Of a stretch of 64,000 nt of DNA, positions 48,201-59,094 are shown piece by piece. The position numbers and the translations under genes were made by a program. The stretch's first letter is position 1. Every line of letters starts with the position of its first letter. Under the pieces are notes generated by a model. That model searched no databases. It was given only the letters and a program-made list of their open reading frames with translations, and was not told where the DNA came from. The DNA comes from Synanceia verrucosa (Eukaryota; Chordata; Actinopteri; Perciformes; Synanceiidae): assembly GCA_029721515.1 (NCBI GenBank), contig CM056570.1, positions 725,001-789,000 on the forward strand, written 5' to 3'.

Positions 48201-51170
48201 ACGTCTGTTTTATTTCAAAGTAAAACATGGAGGACCAGCAGGTGTGAAAAGGTGATTAAGCACAGTACCACGGCCATCACCCCTGAAAACACTGAAAACA
48301 ACCTGAGTATGAGCCTTAAAGAGGCGACGCTCTGTCTGACGAGCGCCTCTTAATTTCTACAAAGATTTAACTTTAAGAGGAAAGGAGGACGTTGTTCATC
48401 TTCTCTGCTGTCAAAAGGTCAAAAGGTCAGGAGGTCAGGAGGTCAGAGGAGAACACAGCGAAGCACTCTGCTGACATTTGTTAGCTCGGTCGTGTTGCGT
48501 TGAACCCGTCGACCTGTGCAGAGTGCTCATGAGTGACATCGTTGACCTTTCCTCTCGTGTCTCTGAGCGTCCGTCTGACAAGGCCAGACTCCTCGAACGC
48601 CACCAGCCGTGTGAAGCTTTTACTGTTCCAACATGAGTCCACATCCGTGTCCTCCTGGGTTTCTGTCCGTTTCATCAGGAGACATTTGGGAGACGCTTTT
48701 AGCGTCCAGGAGTCAAACATGATCACAGCTCGTTGGTGTTAAAGTGAAGAGCTTTTCTTCAGCCGGTCCTGGTTCAAAGAATCAACAAACAAAACGTGCT
48801 CATTCTGCACGTATTTAACTTTACAACATATTTCCTTCAGTGTCTGCTCCTAAATCTCACATTCACCTCCCTCTATCCTCCCAAAAGCGATTTTAAATTT
48901 TTATTTGTATTCATTATTAGTTTTTTTATTTGTAGATTATCTTTGCTGGACTATAACCTTTGTTTATATTCCACCTTTTATAAAGTTTCTAGTTTCTCTC
49001 TCTTTTATTTCTAGTATTTCTTTTATGATGTACATTTGTTTTGTTTCATTTTTTTAATATGTCCTCCCTAATAATATATATTATTATATTTTTACATTTT
49101 ATATTCTTATTTGTATTCATTATTACTTTTTATTTCATTTTTATATTATACTGTTATGTGTTTATAACCTTTACAGAGGTTTCTAATATTAGTATTTTCA
49201 CTCTTTTACCGTTCCTTTTCTTGTGTTCCTATGTTCTTTTTTTGAAAGTCTCCCCTATGTTTTCATTTTACTATATTTCTTTATTTTATTGTTATTATAT
49301 GTTATTTTATTTTTCATTTTAGTATAGTATTATATTTGTATATTTTTGCACTAGGCCTGAATCCTAGCTCGAGGTGCTTCTTGCTTTGAGTTAAATTTAT
49401 GAAAGTTTTCTAAATGCACAGTTCAGTGAAGTCTTTGCAAACTTCATTTCACTGCTGTTGTACATGCATGTGACAAATAACCTTATGATGATAATCTTGG
49501 ATGTTATTCTGTCTCCGTTCTTAATAAATCTTTGTCTTATCTTAAATCGTTGTTTCTTTCTGCAGATGGAGACCAGGAAGCGTCTGGCTAAGATCGTCTT
49601 GGTGTTCGTCGGCCTCTTCGCTCTCTGCTGGTTTCCTAACCACGTCCTCTACATGTACCGCTCCTTCCACTACCATCAGATGGACCTGTCTCTGGCCCAC
49701 CTCGTCATCACCCTGCTGGCTCGAGTCCTCAGCTTCTCCTCGTCCTGCGTCAACCCCTTCGCCCTCTACCTGCTCAGCGAGAGCTTCCGCCGACACTTCA
49801 ACAGGTCAGACGACTTTATCTTCATCTAATTATAATAATAATGATATTAATAATAAAGTCAGTTCATAAGTCTGAACATGTAGAAAGACATGTTTGAAGG
49901 ACAGGCCTGGTTTCATGTTTTCAGGCTCAGTAAGTTCTCAAAGCTGCTGGAACAGTTTCCTCCTCATGTCTGGTCTTTTATCGTACAAAAATCTCTCCTT
50001 CTTTTCAAGTCAAACAACCAGTGGTCCGCCTCTATCAGTGCCAGTAATAATGAGAAAAAGTCGTTCAGTTTTTACAGAGACATGCCTGAGCTGAACGTAA
50101 AATGCAAACAGTGCTGTGAAGTGCTGATGTGAGCAGACGTTGGCAGCATGCTGCAGAATAATCAAAACTTTCCAGAAGGCTGAGCATTTTCTGATAGATT
50201 CAGGAAGAGAAAAAGACTCATTTTCACCCTAAATGGACTCTATAACCTCGACGCCAGATGAAGTAATCATGACTCACATTCGAGCGCTCCCTCTTCCTCT
50301 AAACATCGTCTCTCTCCTCCAAACTCTGGAACAATCCGTCCATTTAGATCACATCTGCAGCAAATCCTGCAAGACGTGTCTTCAGTCTTCAGGAAGTAAT
50401 TCTGATGTGTCTGCAGCTCCGTTCACCTGTCTGCAGTTCATTTCTTACTGTTCTAAAGCAGCTTTAAAGTGAAGTCTGAAGTGAAGCACCGCAGAGCTGA
50501 TGTCTGGGACAAATCAAACCAGAACACAAAGTCAGACTGTTTGAATCTGACGGTTCGATGTTGTGACTCAAACAGGGGCGTCACTAGGTTTTAAGGAGTG
50601 GGGGGGGGCTTAGCCCACAGGTGAGGCTATATATACAGTATATACTGATGTAATTCAGGAGCAGGAAGCTACTTGTGAGGGCGCATTGAAGAGACAAAAT
50701 ATTACACTTTGATTTGAATTTTATCTTGTTTATCGCTGATGGCACCAGTTAAATATTATGTTTATTTTATATGCATATTTACTGCAGTTATTTCAGGAGC
50801 CCTATTACAGAGTCATTAATGTACATTACCCTTTGCAGACCAGCAGGAGTTATTAAACATGTTTAATGGAAGCAGATCAGGTTCAGTATTAAGCTTTGAC
50901 ATGATTCAGCCATTTGTAATTCAAGAAGTGCTTGAGTTATTATTATTATTATTATTATTATGAGATGCTGGGGTAAAATCGAACCTTTCTTTCTTCTTCT
51001 TCTTCAGTCAGCTGCGATGTGGTCAAGGTCCTCGTCCTGAGCGCCAGGCCAGCTACATGCAAAGCACCTCCCACATCCGCCTCACCTCCATCAAGAAGAC
51101 CACGCCCACCGCCGCCATCATCACGCCGGCAGCCAATGGCAACTCCAGCAGACAGGAAGTGGCTCTGTGA
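34543..51170 (+). CDS. nmbr: NMBR, neuromedin B receptor (bombesin-family GPCR), complete, five coding exons
   Basis: This plasma-membrane class A GPCR for neuromedin B is known in the family to couple mainly through Gq. The joined exons give 396 residues (human about 390). Visible are GLLGNITLVKIFITNSAM (TM1), SLAAGDLLLL with Asp92 (TM2), Cys119 and Cys204 as the expected disulfide, Asp143-Arg144-Tyr145 (DRY), CWFPNH at 284-289, Arg295, NPFALY at 326-331 and a palmitoylation-type Cys347. N-glycosylation sequons lie at Asn23 and Asn198. It is assigned to NMBR rather than GRPR or BRS3 by sequence likeness and by the neighbour GJE1. The ATG at 34543 is the first in frame and has G at -3 and +4. 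Mammalian bombesin receptors have three coding exons; here two are each split by an extra intron. The C-terminus EVAL matches the family ending. Confidence 0.96.
38095..38142. repeat. Near-perfect inverted repeat (22-bp arms, 4-bp loop)
   Basis: The left arm, starting ATGAAACTGAATGCTG, pairs with the right arm, ending CTGCATTCAGTTTCAT. There is one mismatch in 22 bp and a TGTA loop. An alternating AT tract follows at once. Confidence 0.9.
38148..38208. repeat. (AT)n microsatellite
   Basis: An alternating AT tract of about 60 bp with one GAT interruption lies immediately right of the 38095-38142 inverted repeat. Confidence 0.95.
38659..38699. repeat. (AT)n microsatellite
   Basis: About 40 bp of alternating AT lie in NMBR intron 1. 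Confidence 0.95.
39517..39658 (+). CDS. nmbr: NMBR coding exon 2 (second cytoplasmic loop, TM4)
   Basis: The exon has 142 nt and reads (R)YKAIVNPMDIQTSSAVFWT to SQVVSMQ. The acceptor is CCGTCAG|GTACAAG and the donor is ATGCAG|GTAAAAG (phase 0). In mammals the same exon continues without interruption through TM5. Confidence 0.95.
39680..42668. repeat. GGT/AGT trinucleotide array, about 3 kb
   Basis: Its edges are AGT-rich with ATCAGTAGTAGT blocks (39680-39800 and 42540-42665) and its centre is GGT-rich with GGTGCTGTGGTGGT and GGTATCGGTGG motifs. Many 1- or 2-base phase shifts, and GTGAGT words, interrupt the period. Frames rich in Val, Gly, Thr or Pro on either strand, including a 402-codon minus-strand frame at 41195-42403, are artefacts. 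Confidence 0.96.
42889..43260 (+). promoter_or_regulatory. Exceptionally long polypyrimidine tract at the NMBR exon 3 acceptor
   Basis: CTCCTCCTCCTC and CTCTTCTCTCTTCTCT blocks run almost without purines for about 370 nt and end in CTCCTCAG|GGC, the exon 3 acceptor. It is a microsatellite in origin and, by position, the 3' splice-site pyrimidine tract. Confidence 0.85.
43263..43478 (+). CDS. nmbr: NMBR coding exon 3 (second extracellular loop, TM5, third cytoplasmic loop)
   Basis: The exon has 216 nt and 72 codons, from GHRDHANATFVNCVPYP to SEHTKRQ. The acceptor is CTCCTCAG|GGCCAC, placed at the end of a long pyrimidine tract; the donor is GACAG|GTGAGC. It encodes Cys204 and the conserved HPKIHSV segment. 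Confidence 0.95.
44993..45060. repeat. (ATT)n microsatellite
   Basis: An ATT-type triplet repeat with a few ACT interruptions. Confidence 0.95.
45196..45256. repeat. (GGA)n microsatellite
   Basis: A GAGGAGGAG tract with AAGAGG interruptions, about 60 bp. Confidence 0.95.
48840..49555 (+). mobile_element. Possible retroelement 3' region
   Basis: A long T-rich stretch with TTTTTATTTGTATTCATTAT is followed by CATGCATGTGACAAATAACC and AATAAATCTTTGTCTTATCT, the usual style of fish non-LTR 3' ends. TATTTGTATTCATTATTA also occurs twice (near 48901 and 49110). No coding domain remains. Confidence 0.4.
49566..49804 (+). CDS. nmbr: NMBR coding exon 4 (TM6, TM7, helix 8)
   Basis: The exon has 239 nt, from METRKRLAKIVLVFVG to SESFRRHFN plus AG. 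The acceptor is TTTCTGCAG|ATGGAG and the donor is AACAG|GTCAGA (phase 2). Read-through of the donor would add only RSDDFIFI before a stop. Confidence 0.95.
49805..51007 (+). other. NMBR intron 4 (extra intron in the C-terminal tail)
   Basis: This 1.2-kb intron inserts within the Ser343 codon, in a region that is continuous in mammalian bombesin receptors. It has normal GT-AG ends. It contains GGGGCGTCACTAGGTTTTAA near 50576, a typical fish transposon-end motif without a visible partner, and an ATT run (50938-50961). Confidence 0.88.
51008..51170 (+). CDS. nmbr: NMBR coding exon 5 (C-terminal tail and stop)
   Basis: The exon has 163 nt: T completes Ser343, then QLRCGQGPRPERQASYMQST to SSRQEVAL and TGA. 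The acceptor is TTCTTCTTCTTCAG|TCAG. Similarity to the mammalian tail (FNSQLCCG..., ...KQEMAL) shows that FN and SQL were contiguous in the ancestral exon. Confidence 0.93.
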
Positions 51171-51221
51171 ACGGAGAGTTTTGGACCTCCTGCAACTCTG
51201 AGGCCAGGAGAGGTGGAGTGG

Positions 51222-51464
51222 ACAGATGGACGAATGGATGGATGGATGGATGGATGGATGGATGGATGGATGGATGGATGAATGAATGGATGGATGGATG
51301 GATGATGGATGATGGATGGACAAATGGACGAATGGATGGATGGATGATGGATGGACGAATGGACGGATGGATGGATGGATGATGGATGGACGAATGGACG
51401 AATGGATGGATGGATGATGGATGATGGATGATGGATGGACGAATGGACGGATGAATGGATGGAT

Positions 51465-51496
<32 letters not shown>

Positions 51497-52044
51497 ATGG
51501 ATGGACGAATGGATGGATGGATGGATGAATGGATGGATGATGGATGAATGGATGGATGATAGATGGATGATGGATAGACGAATGGACGGATGGATGGATG
51601 ATGGATGGATGAATGGATGGATGATAGATGGATGATGGATAGACGAATGGACGGATGGACGGATGGATGGATGATGGATGATGGATGGATGGATGGATGG
51701 ATGGATGGATGGACGGATGGATGATGGATGAATGGATGGATGATGGATAGACGAATGATGGATGGATGGATGATGGATGGATGATGGATGGACGGATGAT
51801 GGATGGACGGATGGACGGATGGATGGATGATGGATGGATGGATGGATGGACGGATGATGGATGGACGGATGGATGGACGGACAGGTGGATGGATGGATGG
51901 ATGATGGATGAATGGATGGATGATAGATGGATGATGGATAGACGAATGGACGGATGGATGGATGATGGATGGATGGACGGATGATGGATGGACGGGTGGA
52001 TGGATGAATGGATGGATGGATGGACAGATGGATGGATGGATGGA
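51222..52044. repeat. (ATGG)n-type array with higher-order pattern, 820 bp
   Basis: GGATGGATGGATG is mixed with GATGATGGATGG, GACGAATGG and GATAGATGG. A longer block, GGATGATAGATGGATGATGG followed by ATAGACGAATGGACGG, recurs at about 51555, 51620 and 51920. It begins 50 bp after the NMBR stop codon. Minus-strand frames of His/Pro/Ser/Ile (HPSIHPSI) are artefacts. Confidence 0.96.
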
Positions 52045-53203
52045 TAACAGGAAGTCGTACTGGTTGGACGGCTGCTCCAGCTGCTGCTAACACACTTCAT
52101 CATCTGCATCCTCAGCTCGGCAAACCCGCCTAAAAGTGCCTCCTGGAAATATAAGTTCAGAGGAACGGCTGGAACCACTTCCTGCTGACGTTTCACTGAA
52201 GGTGGAGGGAGTTTCCCAGAATGCAGCAGGGCTAACACACTAGCCGTCTTGTCTCTCTGTTGCTGGAATGCTCATCTTGGATGTGTGATCATGTGTTTGG
52301 TGATGCTGTTCTTTGTTCCTGCTGTCCCTCGATGACGAGGTGGTGTCTCCAGTCCAGATGTTGGAGGACGCTGTCCTGCTGTGATGATCGACCTAAAGCT
52401 TTGAAAACCAAAACATCTCCAGATCTGTGGCTCTGCTTTTTTGTTGGCAGGAAGTTTCCTGTTTCCTGGTCAGCGTCCAGCACGGCGACCTCAGGATTGT
52501 AGCTCTGCTTTTCGAGCCTCCAGCTCAAAGTGAAATGGGATGCAGCCGAGCGTGAAGAGAAAAAGATTCGTTCGGTTTCTGTAGTTTGGTATTAATGCAG
52601 CCGGTCGTAGAGATATAACAGGTGTGCATCCCAAAAAATCAGCCACTATTTAATCCACATAATGTTCATTTATTTGACTCATAAGTGTAGTTTTTTTTAA
52701 ACCCAAAGCTTTGTCTTTTCCTCATCCTGACTAAAGAAAAATCCAGGGAATCAGCTTTTAATTTGAACATTTTTACTATTTACAGTAGGTTTAGTGGCAC
52801 ATTAAGACTAACTGCATGAATACACAATATCGTCTGCAGCACAACTTATTATTATTATTAAATTATCATTATTCTGAGCAAGGTTAAAAAAAACATTATT
52901 TTGAAAATATTTGAATCACTAAAAACCCAAACTGTGAAGACTTGTGAAGTTTATTTTGAAAAAACTGCATGCAAGTGATGTTCACTGCGTTTGAGCTGAG
53001 CTAAAAACCTCTCATCATTCTTTACAGCGATTGGTATGTAAAAAGAGTGAAGCGTGATGCGACGGATCCACCTGCTCACAGAGGAAAAGACAATCATGTG
53101 ACGTTGATGTTTGGTGTTTCTTCTTTGAAATGTTTGACGTGTTTTTTTCAGTGCCGGTCATGTTTCATATTTCTGTGTTGGAAAATGATGCTTGAGACTC
53201 AGA

Positions 53204-53209
53204 AATAAA
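53204..53209 (+). terminator. Candidate NMBR poly(A) signal
   Basis: AATAAA lies about 2 kb after the stop codon and is followed within 20 nt by GTTCACCTCATGTTTT. Confidence 0.45.
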
Positions 53210-53956
53210 TGTTCACCTCATGTTTTAATGGACGCACAGGGACAGAATAAGTACTGGCTGTCACTCCACGATCTTTAAATAGACAATCAGGTGTGAGAGA
53301 AGCTGGAATTATGGTCGGTAAGTGGCTGAAAAAGTGACTGAAAGCAGCTGCAGGAGGCTCGACTAGCTCCACATTCAACACATTTCAGAATAAAGGTGTG
53401 CTCTTATTGTGAAAACATCCTGTAGCGACTAACTAGTCTGACAATCGTTCTTCTATTAAAACACAAACTGCAGGATTAATCCGCCGCTGAAAATAGTCCC
53501 CAACTAAAGAAACTACTCCGCCCTGTTAGTTAGATTAAAACCTGCAGTGATTATAGGGAATAACTTTAAATACGAAAGAAATACTGAACAACATCCTGGA
53601 CCGTCTGTCCAGCTCCTCACCAGCAGCAGACAAACAAATCAACTTAAACGAGCAGATTTAAACCCACAGTGGTTCTGATAAATTCATCTTAAAATGAGTT
53701 CAGTGAACATCACAGCTGTCCAAGTGTTCATATGAGGCTAAAAACACTAAAACATCTGGACAGCTGCTGATCCTCTGACCTTTCTTTTCACCTCCAAACT
53801 CTTTAAAAGCTCCTGCTACAGGAAGTGATGATTATAGGAATATCATATATTACATTAGAACATATCATCTGCTCCTCTCATTAGAATATATATAAATGAG
53901 CTTCTATGAAGGACAGAACCAGATTATTTCATGAAGAAGTGGAGCCGAACATGTCA

Positions 53957-54657
53957 AAATATAGAGATAAAGATAAGAGATAAGATAAGATAAGATAAAG
54001 ATGAAGACAGGATAAGATAAGATAAGATAAGATAAGGATGAAGACAGGATAAGATAAGATAAAGATGAAGACAGCATAAGATAAGATAAAGATGAAGACA
54101 GGATAAGATAAGATAAGATAAGATAAGGATGAAGACAGGTTAAGATAAGATAAAGATGAAGACAGGATCAGATAAGATAAGATAAAGATGAAGACAGGAT
54201 AAGATAAGATAAGATGAGCTAAAGATAAGAGATAAGATGAGCGATAAGGTGAAGACAGGTTAAGATAAGATAAAGATGAAGACAGGTTAAGATAAGATAA
54301 GATAAAGATGAAGACAGGATAAGATAAGATAAGATAAGCTAAAGATAAGAGATAAGATGAGCGATAAGATGAAGACAGGTTAAGATAAGATAAGATAAAG
54401 ATGAAGACAGGATAAGATAAGATAAGATAAAGATGAAGACAGGATAAGATAAGATAAGATGAGCTAAAGATAAGAGATAAGATGAGCGATAAGATGAAGA
54501 CAGGTTAAGATAAGATAAGATAAAGATGAAGACAGGATAAGATAAGATAAGATAAAGATGAAGACAGGATAAGATAAGATAAGATGAGCTAAAGATAAGA
54601 GATAAGATGAGCGATAAGGTGAAGACAGGTTAAGATAAGATAAAGATGAAGACAGGA
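53957..54657. repeat. GATAA/AAGATGAAGACAG array with about 120-bp higher-order unit
   Basis: AGATAAGATAAGATAA runs alternate with AGATGAAGACAGG. A larger block containing GAGCTAAAGATAAGAGATAA recurs from about 54213, 54333, 54459 and 54583, giving a higher-order period of 120-126 bp. Confidence 0.95.
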
Positions 54658-54865
54658 TAACAACAAACTAGAACCAGAGTAAAATAAAACGAAATGTTCC
54701 TGCACAGAGTACAAGTGGAAATTAGCTCACTGTTAGCATGTAGCTTAGCATAAGATAAATGAAAGTGATGCTATGTTTGTGAATCAGAAGAAGTCTCCTT
54801 TCACATCAAACATGATCTCACTGATATTAACGAGTATAATAATTATGAAGATGATCAATAACAGT

Positions 54866-54930
54866 TTAATATGTACAATTAAAAAATGTGATTTATCACG
54901 ATTAAATAAAAAAATTACTTTGACAGCCCT
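54866..54930 (-). mobile_element. Possible DNA-transposon end (AGGGCTGTCAAAGTAA)
   Basis: Read on the minus strand, AGGGCTGTCAAAGTAATT is followed by ATTTAATCGTGATAAATCAC, which resembles a well-known style of fish transposon terminus. The opposite end was not found. Confidence 0.45.
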
Positions 54931-56767
54931 AAAATCAACTGAACAACATGATGGGAGCAACTTTCAGAATAAAATAATATTCTTACTGTCCTCAAATCCT
55001 AAAAAGGTGACTACTGACTGATGTTTCTGTTCATTACTCAGATTATTAGATTATAATCTGACTCTAACACCACACGAGATTGAAAATAGTCCCAAACTAA
55101 CGAAGCTACTGCAGAAAAAGAGCGAATGGCTTCATCGCTGGAGGGTTTAATTTAATGAGAGTCCTTTAAGCTGAAAATGTAAAGTTTGAAGTTCCTGAAG
55201 GAGCTGATCTGACTTAAAGATCGCTGAGGAACAAAATGCCTGGAGTAAACAAATTAAATTTAAAAAAATAATGATAACAATGAAAGAAGACTCCTCTCTC
55301 TGTATTATTTTCTGATGCTCTGAAAAAAAACAGGTGATATTTTCTGATCTTTGAGGCATGTTGTAAAAAATATTAAAGCTCTTTATGTGTGTGTGTGTGT
55401 GTGTTCATATCTTTATTTTATGATTTTATTTTGTGTTGTTTGCTGTCAGAGGGAAAGGAAAGCAGAGCTCATTTCCTCTCATGAATGAAAAGAAGGTTGC
55501 AGACGACACGTCGTGTGAAAAGTCAGGATGCAGTTTTCAGTTCAATGCTACTGACCCCCAGCAGGCCGTGTGACAGTGAGGCTGTTGCCAGGCAACAAGG
55601 ACAGGAAAACAAAGCATGCCGTCGATTATTAATCAGTGAAAGACGTGGATAAAAAACTGTGTTCATAAGAGAGCGTCAGCGTCTAAATAACCTTCAGTAG
55701 AGACGCTGCTGGATGAAACAAACATTTACACAACAACTAATCAACTGTATTGATCGGCTGAGTGGTCAACTGGCACATTTCTGTAATGGATTTCAGTTTG
55801 AAAGTGATCAATAGGAGCCGTTTAAACCGTCTGCTGTGTGTTTATCACGGAGCCCTTCGGATCAAACTCCTGATCAGCACTTCACACACACATAGATCAA
55901 AGGACCTGAGCTGAGCGAGTGTTAAAAATGATTCAGAGCACACCTTCATTAACCCTTTAATGTGAGGGAGAAGCCAGCGGCCGCTTAGCCTAGCTAAGAG
56001 GAGCGTAGCTTAGCATAAAGACTGGGAACGGCTGGAAACATTAGCCTAGCTCTGTCTACAGGTAAAGAAAGCACCTCTAAAGGTCAGAGGTCATCACTTT
56101 ACCACGTAAAAAGACAGAGAGCAAAAAGAGATTTCACTGATTCATCATGATAAAACATAAATAATAGTATTATTATTATTGGAGGAAGTGGAAAGCTCAG
56201 GAGGAGCTAACAGTGGTTTAGCTGCAGGGATCAGATCTAATGTCGTAAAAGAGGCGTCACACCAGCTGTAAAACGTGAACATGACGCCTGTTATCGGCTA
56301 CAGATGGTGACAGGTTTTATTAAGATAGAAGACACTGGGCTCGTCCTGAACATCATCAGTCAGCTCAGAGAGATTTAACATCATCTGATGTTTGAGAAGG
56401 AAAAAATTCAGCTCTGAACTATTAAACTCCACCCAGCTGGGCATGCAAACAGGACGAAACAAACATCCCTGAGTCCAGCCTCTATTAGACCCAAATCTAA
56501 GACCTGAACCTGATCCAAGACCAAGTTCAACCTCAGAGGGTATGTGTGAAGGGAACCAACAAAAGACCTGATCTACTGAGAGTTTTAGTCCCTTTAGAAT
56601 CAGTCAAAGTGATGATTCAAACGTCCTTTAAAACCTCAGAGGAAACTTAAGAGTCCCTTACATTAGACTTAAGAGTCACTTACATTAGATAAGCTGTAAA
56701 CTTTCATAAAGGAGGACTGTGAAGGATACATGCAGAGCAGCAAAGAATTTACAACAATAACAACATT

Positions 56768-56818
56768 ATATCTATCTATATATATATATATACATAAAAT
56801 ATATATATATATATAATA
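56768..56818. repeat. (AT)n microsatellite
   Basis: TATCTATATATATATA and ATATATATATATAT runs are split by TACATAAA. Confidence 0.9.
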
Positions 56819-57033
56819 TCTTGACCCTGCACACTTTGGGTCAAATCTTTGGGCCCGGAGACTAATCACATTTTAGACAATAAGATAAGATAAGAAAAGA
56901 TAAGAAAAGATTACTGCAGATTGTCATTTTATTTTGCTGACGTTAATCTGCTGCAGGTTTGAGCGCTCACACATCATGACATAACAATAATAATAATAAT
57001 CCATAATTCATATCTATTTATGTGTGTATATAT

Positions 57034-57057
57034 ACGTATATATATATATATATATAC

Positions 57058-57140
<83 letters not shown>
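57034..57140. repeat. (TA)n microsatellite
   Basis: About 105 bp of alternating TA with two ACG interruptions. Tyr/Ile-only open frames across it are artefacts. Confidence 0.97.
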
Positions 57141-57141
<1 letters not shown>

Positions 57142-57317
57142 TGGATGGAGGGAAGATGGAGATCTGGTCCTGGTCCTGGTCCTTCTCTGCTCATTATAAC
57201 ATCTTAACTTGTGTCTGACTGCAGGGACTCTCCACTCACAGGTAGAGACACTGAACGCATCACGTTGTGTTTAATGAGCACTGGTCCTTCCAGCCTCATT
57301 AAAGTGATTCTGATGAT

Positions 57318-58610
57318 CTGATGGTCTGATGATCTGGTGGTCTGGTGGTCTGATGTTTCTGATGATCTGATGGTCTGGTGGTCTGATGGTCTGATGGTCT
57401 GGTGGTCTGATGGTCTGATGGTCTAGTGGTCTGATGGTCTGGTGGTCTGGTGGTCTGATGTTTCTGATGATCTGATGGTCTGGTGGTCTGGTGGTCTGAT
57501 GGTCTGGTGGTCTGATGGTCTGATGGTCTGGTGGTCTGATGGTCTGGTGGTCTGATGGTCTGATGGTCTAGTGGTCTGATGGTCTGGTGGTCTAGTGGTC
57601 TGATGGTCTAGTGGTCTGATGGTCTGATGGTCTAGTGGTCTGATGGTCTGGTGGTCTAGTGGTCTGATGGTCTAGTGGTCTGATGGTCTGATGGTCTGGT
57701 GGTCTGATGGTCTAGTGGTCTGATGGTCTGGTGGTCTGATGGTCTAGTGGTCTGATGGTCTGGTGGTCTGGTGGTCTGATGGTCTGGTGGTCTGGTGGTC
57801 TGATGGTCTGATGGTCTGGTGGTCTGATGGTCTGATGGTCTGATGGTCTAGTGGTCTGATGGTCTGATGGTCTGGTGGTCTGATGGTCTGGTGGTCTGGT
57901 GGTCTGATGGTCTGATGGTCTAGTGGTCTGATGGTCTGGTGGTCTAGTGGTCTGATGGTCTGATGGTCTAGTGGTCTGATGGTCTGGTGGTCTGATGGTC
58001 TAGTGGTCTGATGGTCTGATGGTCTGGTGGTCTGGTGGTCTGATGGTCTGGTGGTCTGGTGGTCTGATGGTCTGATGGTCTGGTGGTCTGATGGTCTGGT
58101 GGTCTGGTGGTCTGATGGTCTGATGGTCTGGTGGTCTGATGGTCTGGTGGTCTAGTGGTCTGATGTTTCTGATGATTTGGTGGTCTGGTGGTCTGATGGT
58201 CTAGTGGTCTGATGGTCTGATGGTCTAGTGGTCTGATGGTCTGATGGTCTGGTGGTCTGGTGGTCTGATGGTCTGGTGGTCTGGTGGTCTGATGGTCTGA
58301 TGGTCTGGTGGTCTGATGGTCTAGTGGTCTAGTGGTCTGATGGTCTGATGGTCTAGTGGTCTGGTGGTCTGATGGTCTAGTGGTCTAGTGGTCTGATGGT
58401 CTGATGGTCTAGTGGTCTGGTGGTCTGATGGTCTGATGGTCTGGTGGTCTGATGGTCTGATGGTCTAGTGGTCTGATGGTCTGATGGTCTGGTGGTCTAG
58501 TGGTCTGATGGTCTGATGGTCTAGTGGTCTGATGGTCTGGTGGTCTGGTGGTCTGATGTTTCTGATGGTCTGATGGTCTGGTGGTCTGATGGTCTGGTGG
58601 TCTGGTGGTC
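57318..58610. repeat. 8-bp minisatellite (TGGTCTGA / TGGTCTGG / TGGTCTAG)n, about 160 units
   Basis: The period is 8 bp, with variants at the last two bases. An interrupting motif, TGATGTTTCTGATG, appears near 57350, 57458, 58162 and 58556, which suggests larger blocks were duplicated. Confidence 0.96.
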
Positions 58611-59094
58611 TATGAAGACCGGTCTGGACTGCTACAGGTCAGGAGGTGGATCAGATTATTATTTATTTATGAACTAAGTGGCTTCAGGGATATAAACACA
58701 GTGAAATGTATTCATCAAGTTTTAGAGTTTTAAACAGTAAACAGATGTTTTTGTCTTTTTTTTAAGTGGAGAAAATTTAATTTTGTTCCCTGTAAAGTAT
58801 TTTTTTTATGAAAACTCGTCTGCAATGTGTTTTTATGCTAAATGAAACATCTGCTGTAAATAAAAGCAAAAACAACAGGATGCCCTCAGGCTCCACCTCC
58901 ATCTGTCAGCTGACATCCGTCACATGACGCCTCTCCTCTGACCTTTGACCCTGAACGTCCAGCCTGCATCCCCTTCATCCCCTTTATCCCCTTTATCCAC
59001 TTTCACCTCAGACCTTCCTGACATGAAACACTGATAGATTCATTATTGTTATTATTGTTATTATTTACTACCTGTCACTGTTTTCTCCTGCAGC

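Larger units (their letters stand above)
43479..49565 (+). other. NMBR intron 3
   Basis: This 6.1-kb intron is at the conserved position before METRKRLAK. It contains A-rich AAATAAA repeats (about 44695-44870), an ATT microsatellite (44993-45060), a GGA microsatellite (45196-45256), a poly-A run near 46360 and a T-rich retroelement-like 3' region (about 48840-49540). No exon is seen. Confidence 0.88.
51171..53230 (+). other. Probable NMBR 3'UTR
   Basis: It runs from the stop codon to a candidate poly(A) signal, AATAAA at 53204-53209, followed by a GT/T-rich stretch. It includes the 820-bp ATGG array. The UTR end is inferred from the signal only; an earlier non-canonical end is possible. Confidence 0.5.

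Noticed and set aside
50576..50640. GGGGCGTCACTAGGTTTTAA as the end of a DNA transposon
   Set aside because: The motif is familiar from fish elements, but no inverse copy or target duplication was found within NMBR intron 4.
50958..52238. Frames of 346 and 426 codons on the minus strand rich in HPSIHPSI
   Set aside because: They are translations of the ATGG array and the antisense of NMBR exon 5; not a gene.
59046..59094. Upstream part of the 84-codon frame starting MLLLLLFTTCHC as a signal peptide
   Set aside because: These codons coincide with an ATT/TTG-rich tract and a polypyrimidine acceptor; only the part after CTGCAG is a plausible exon.
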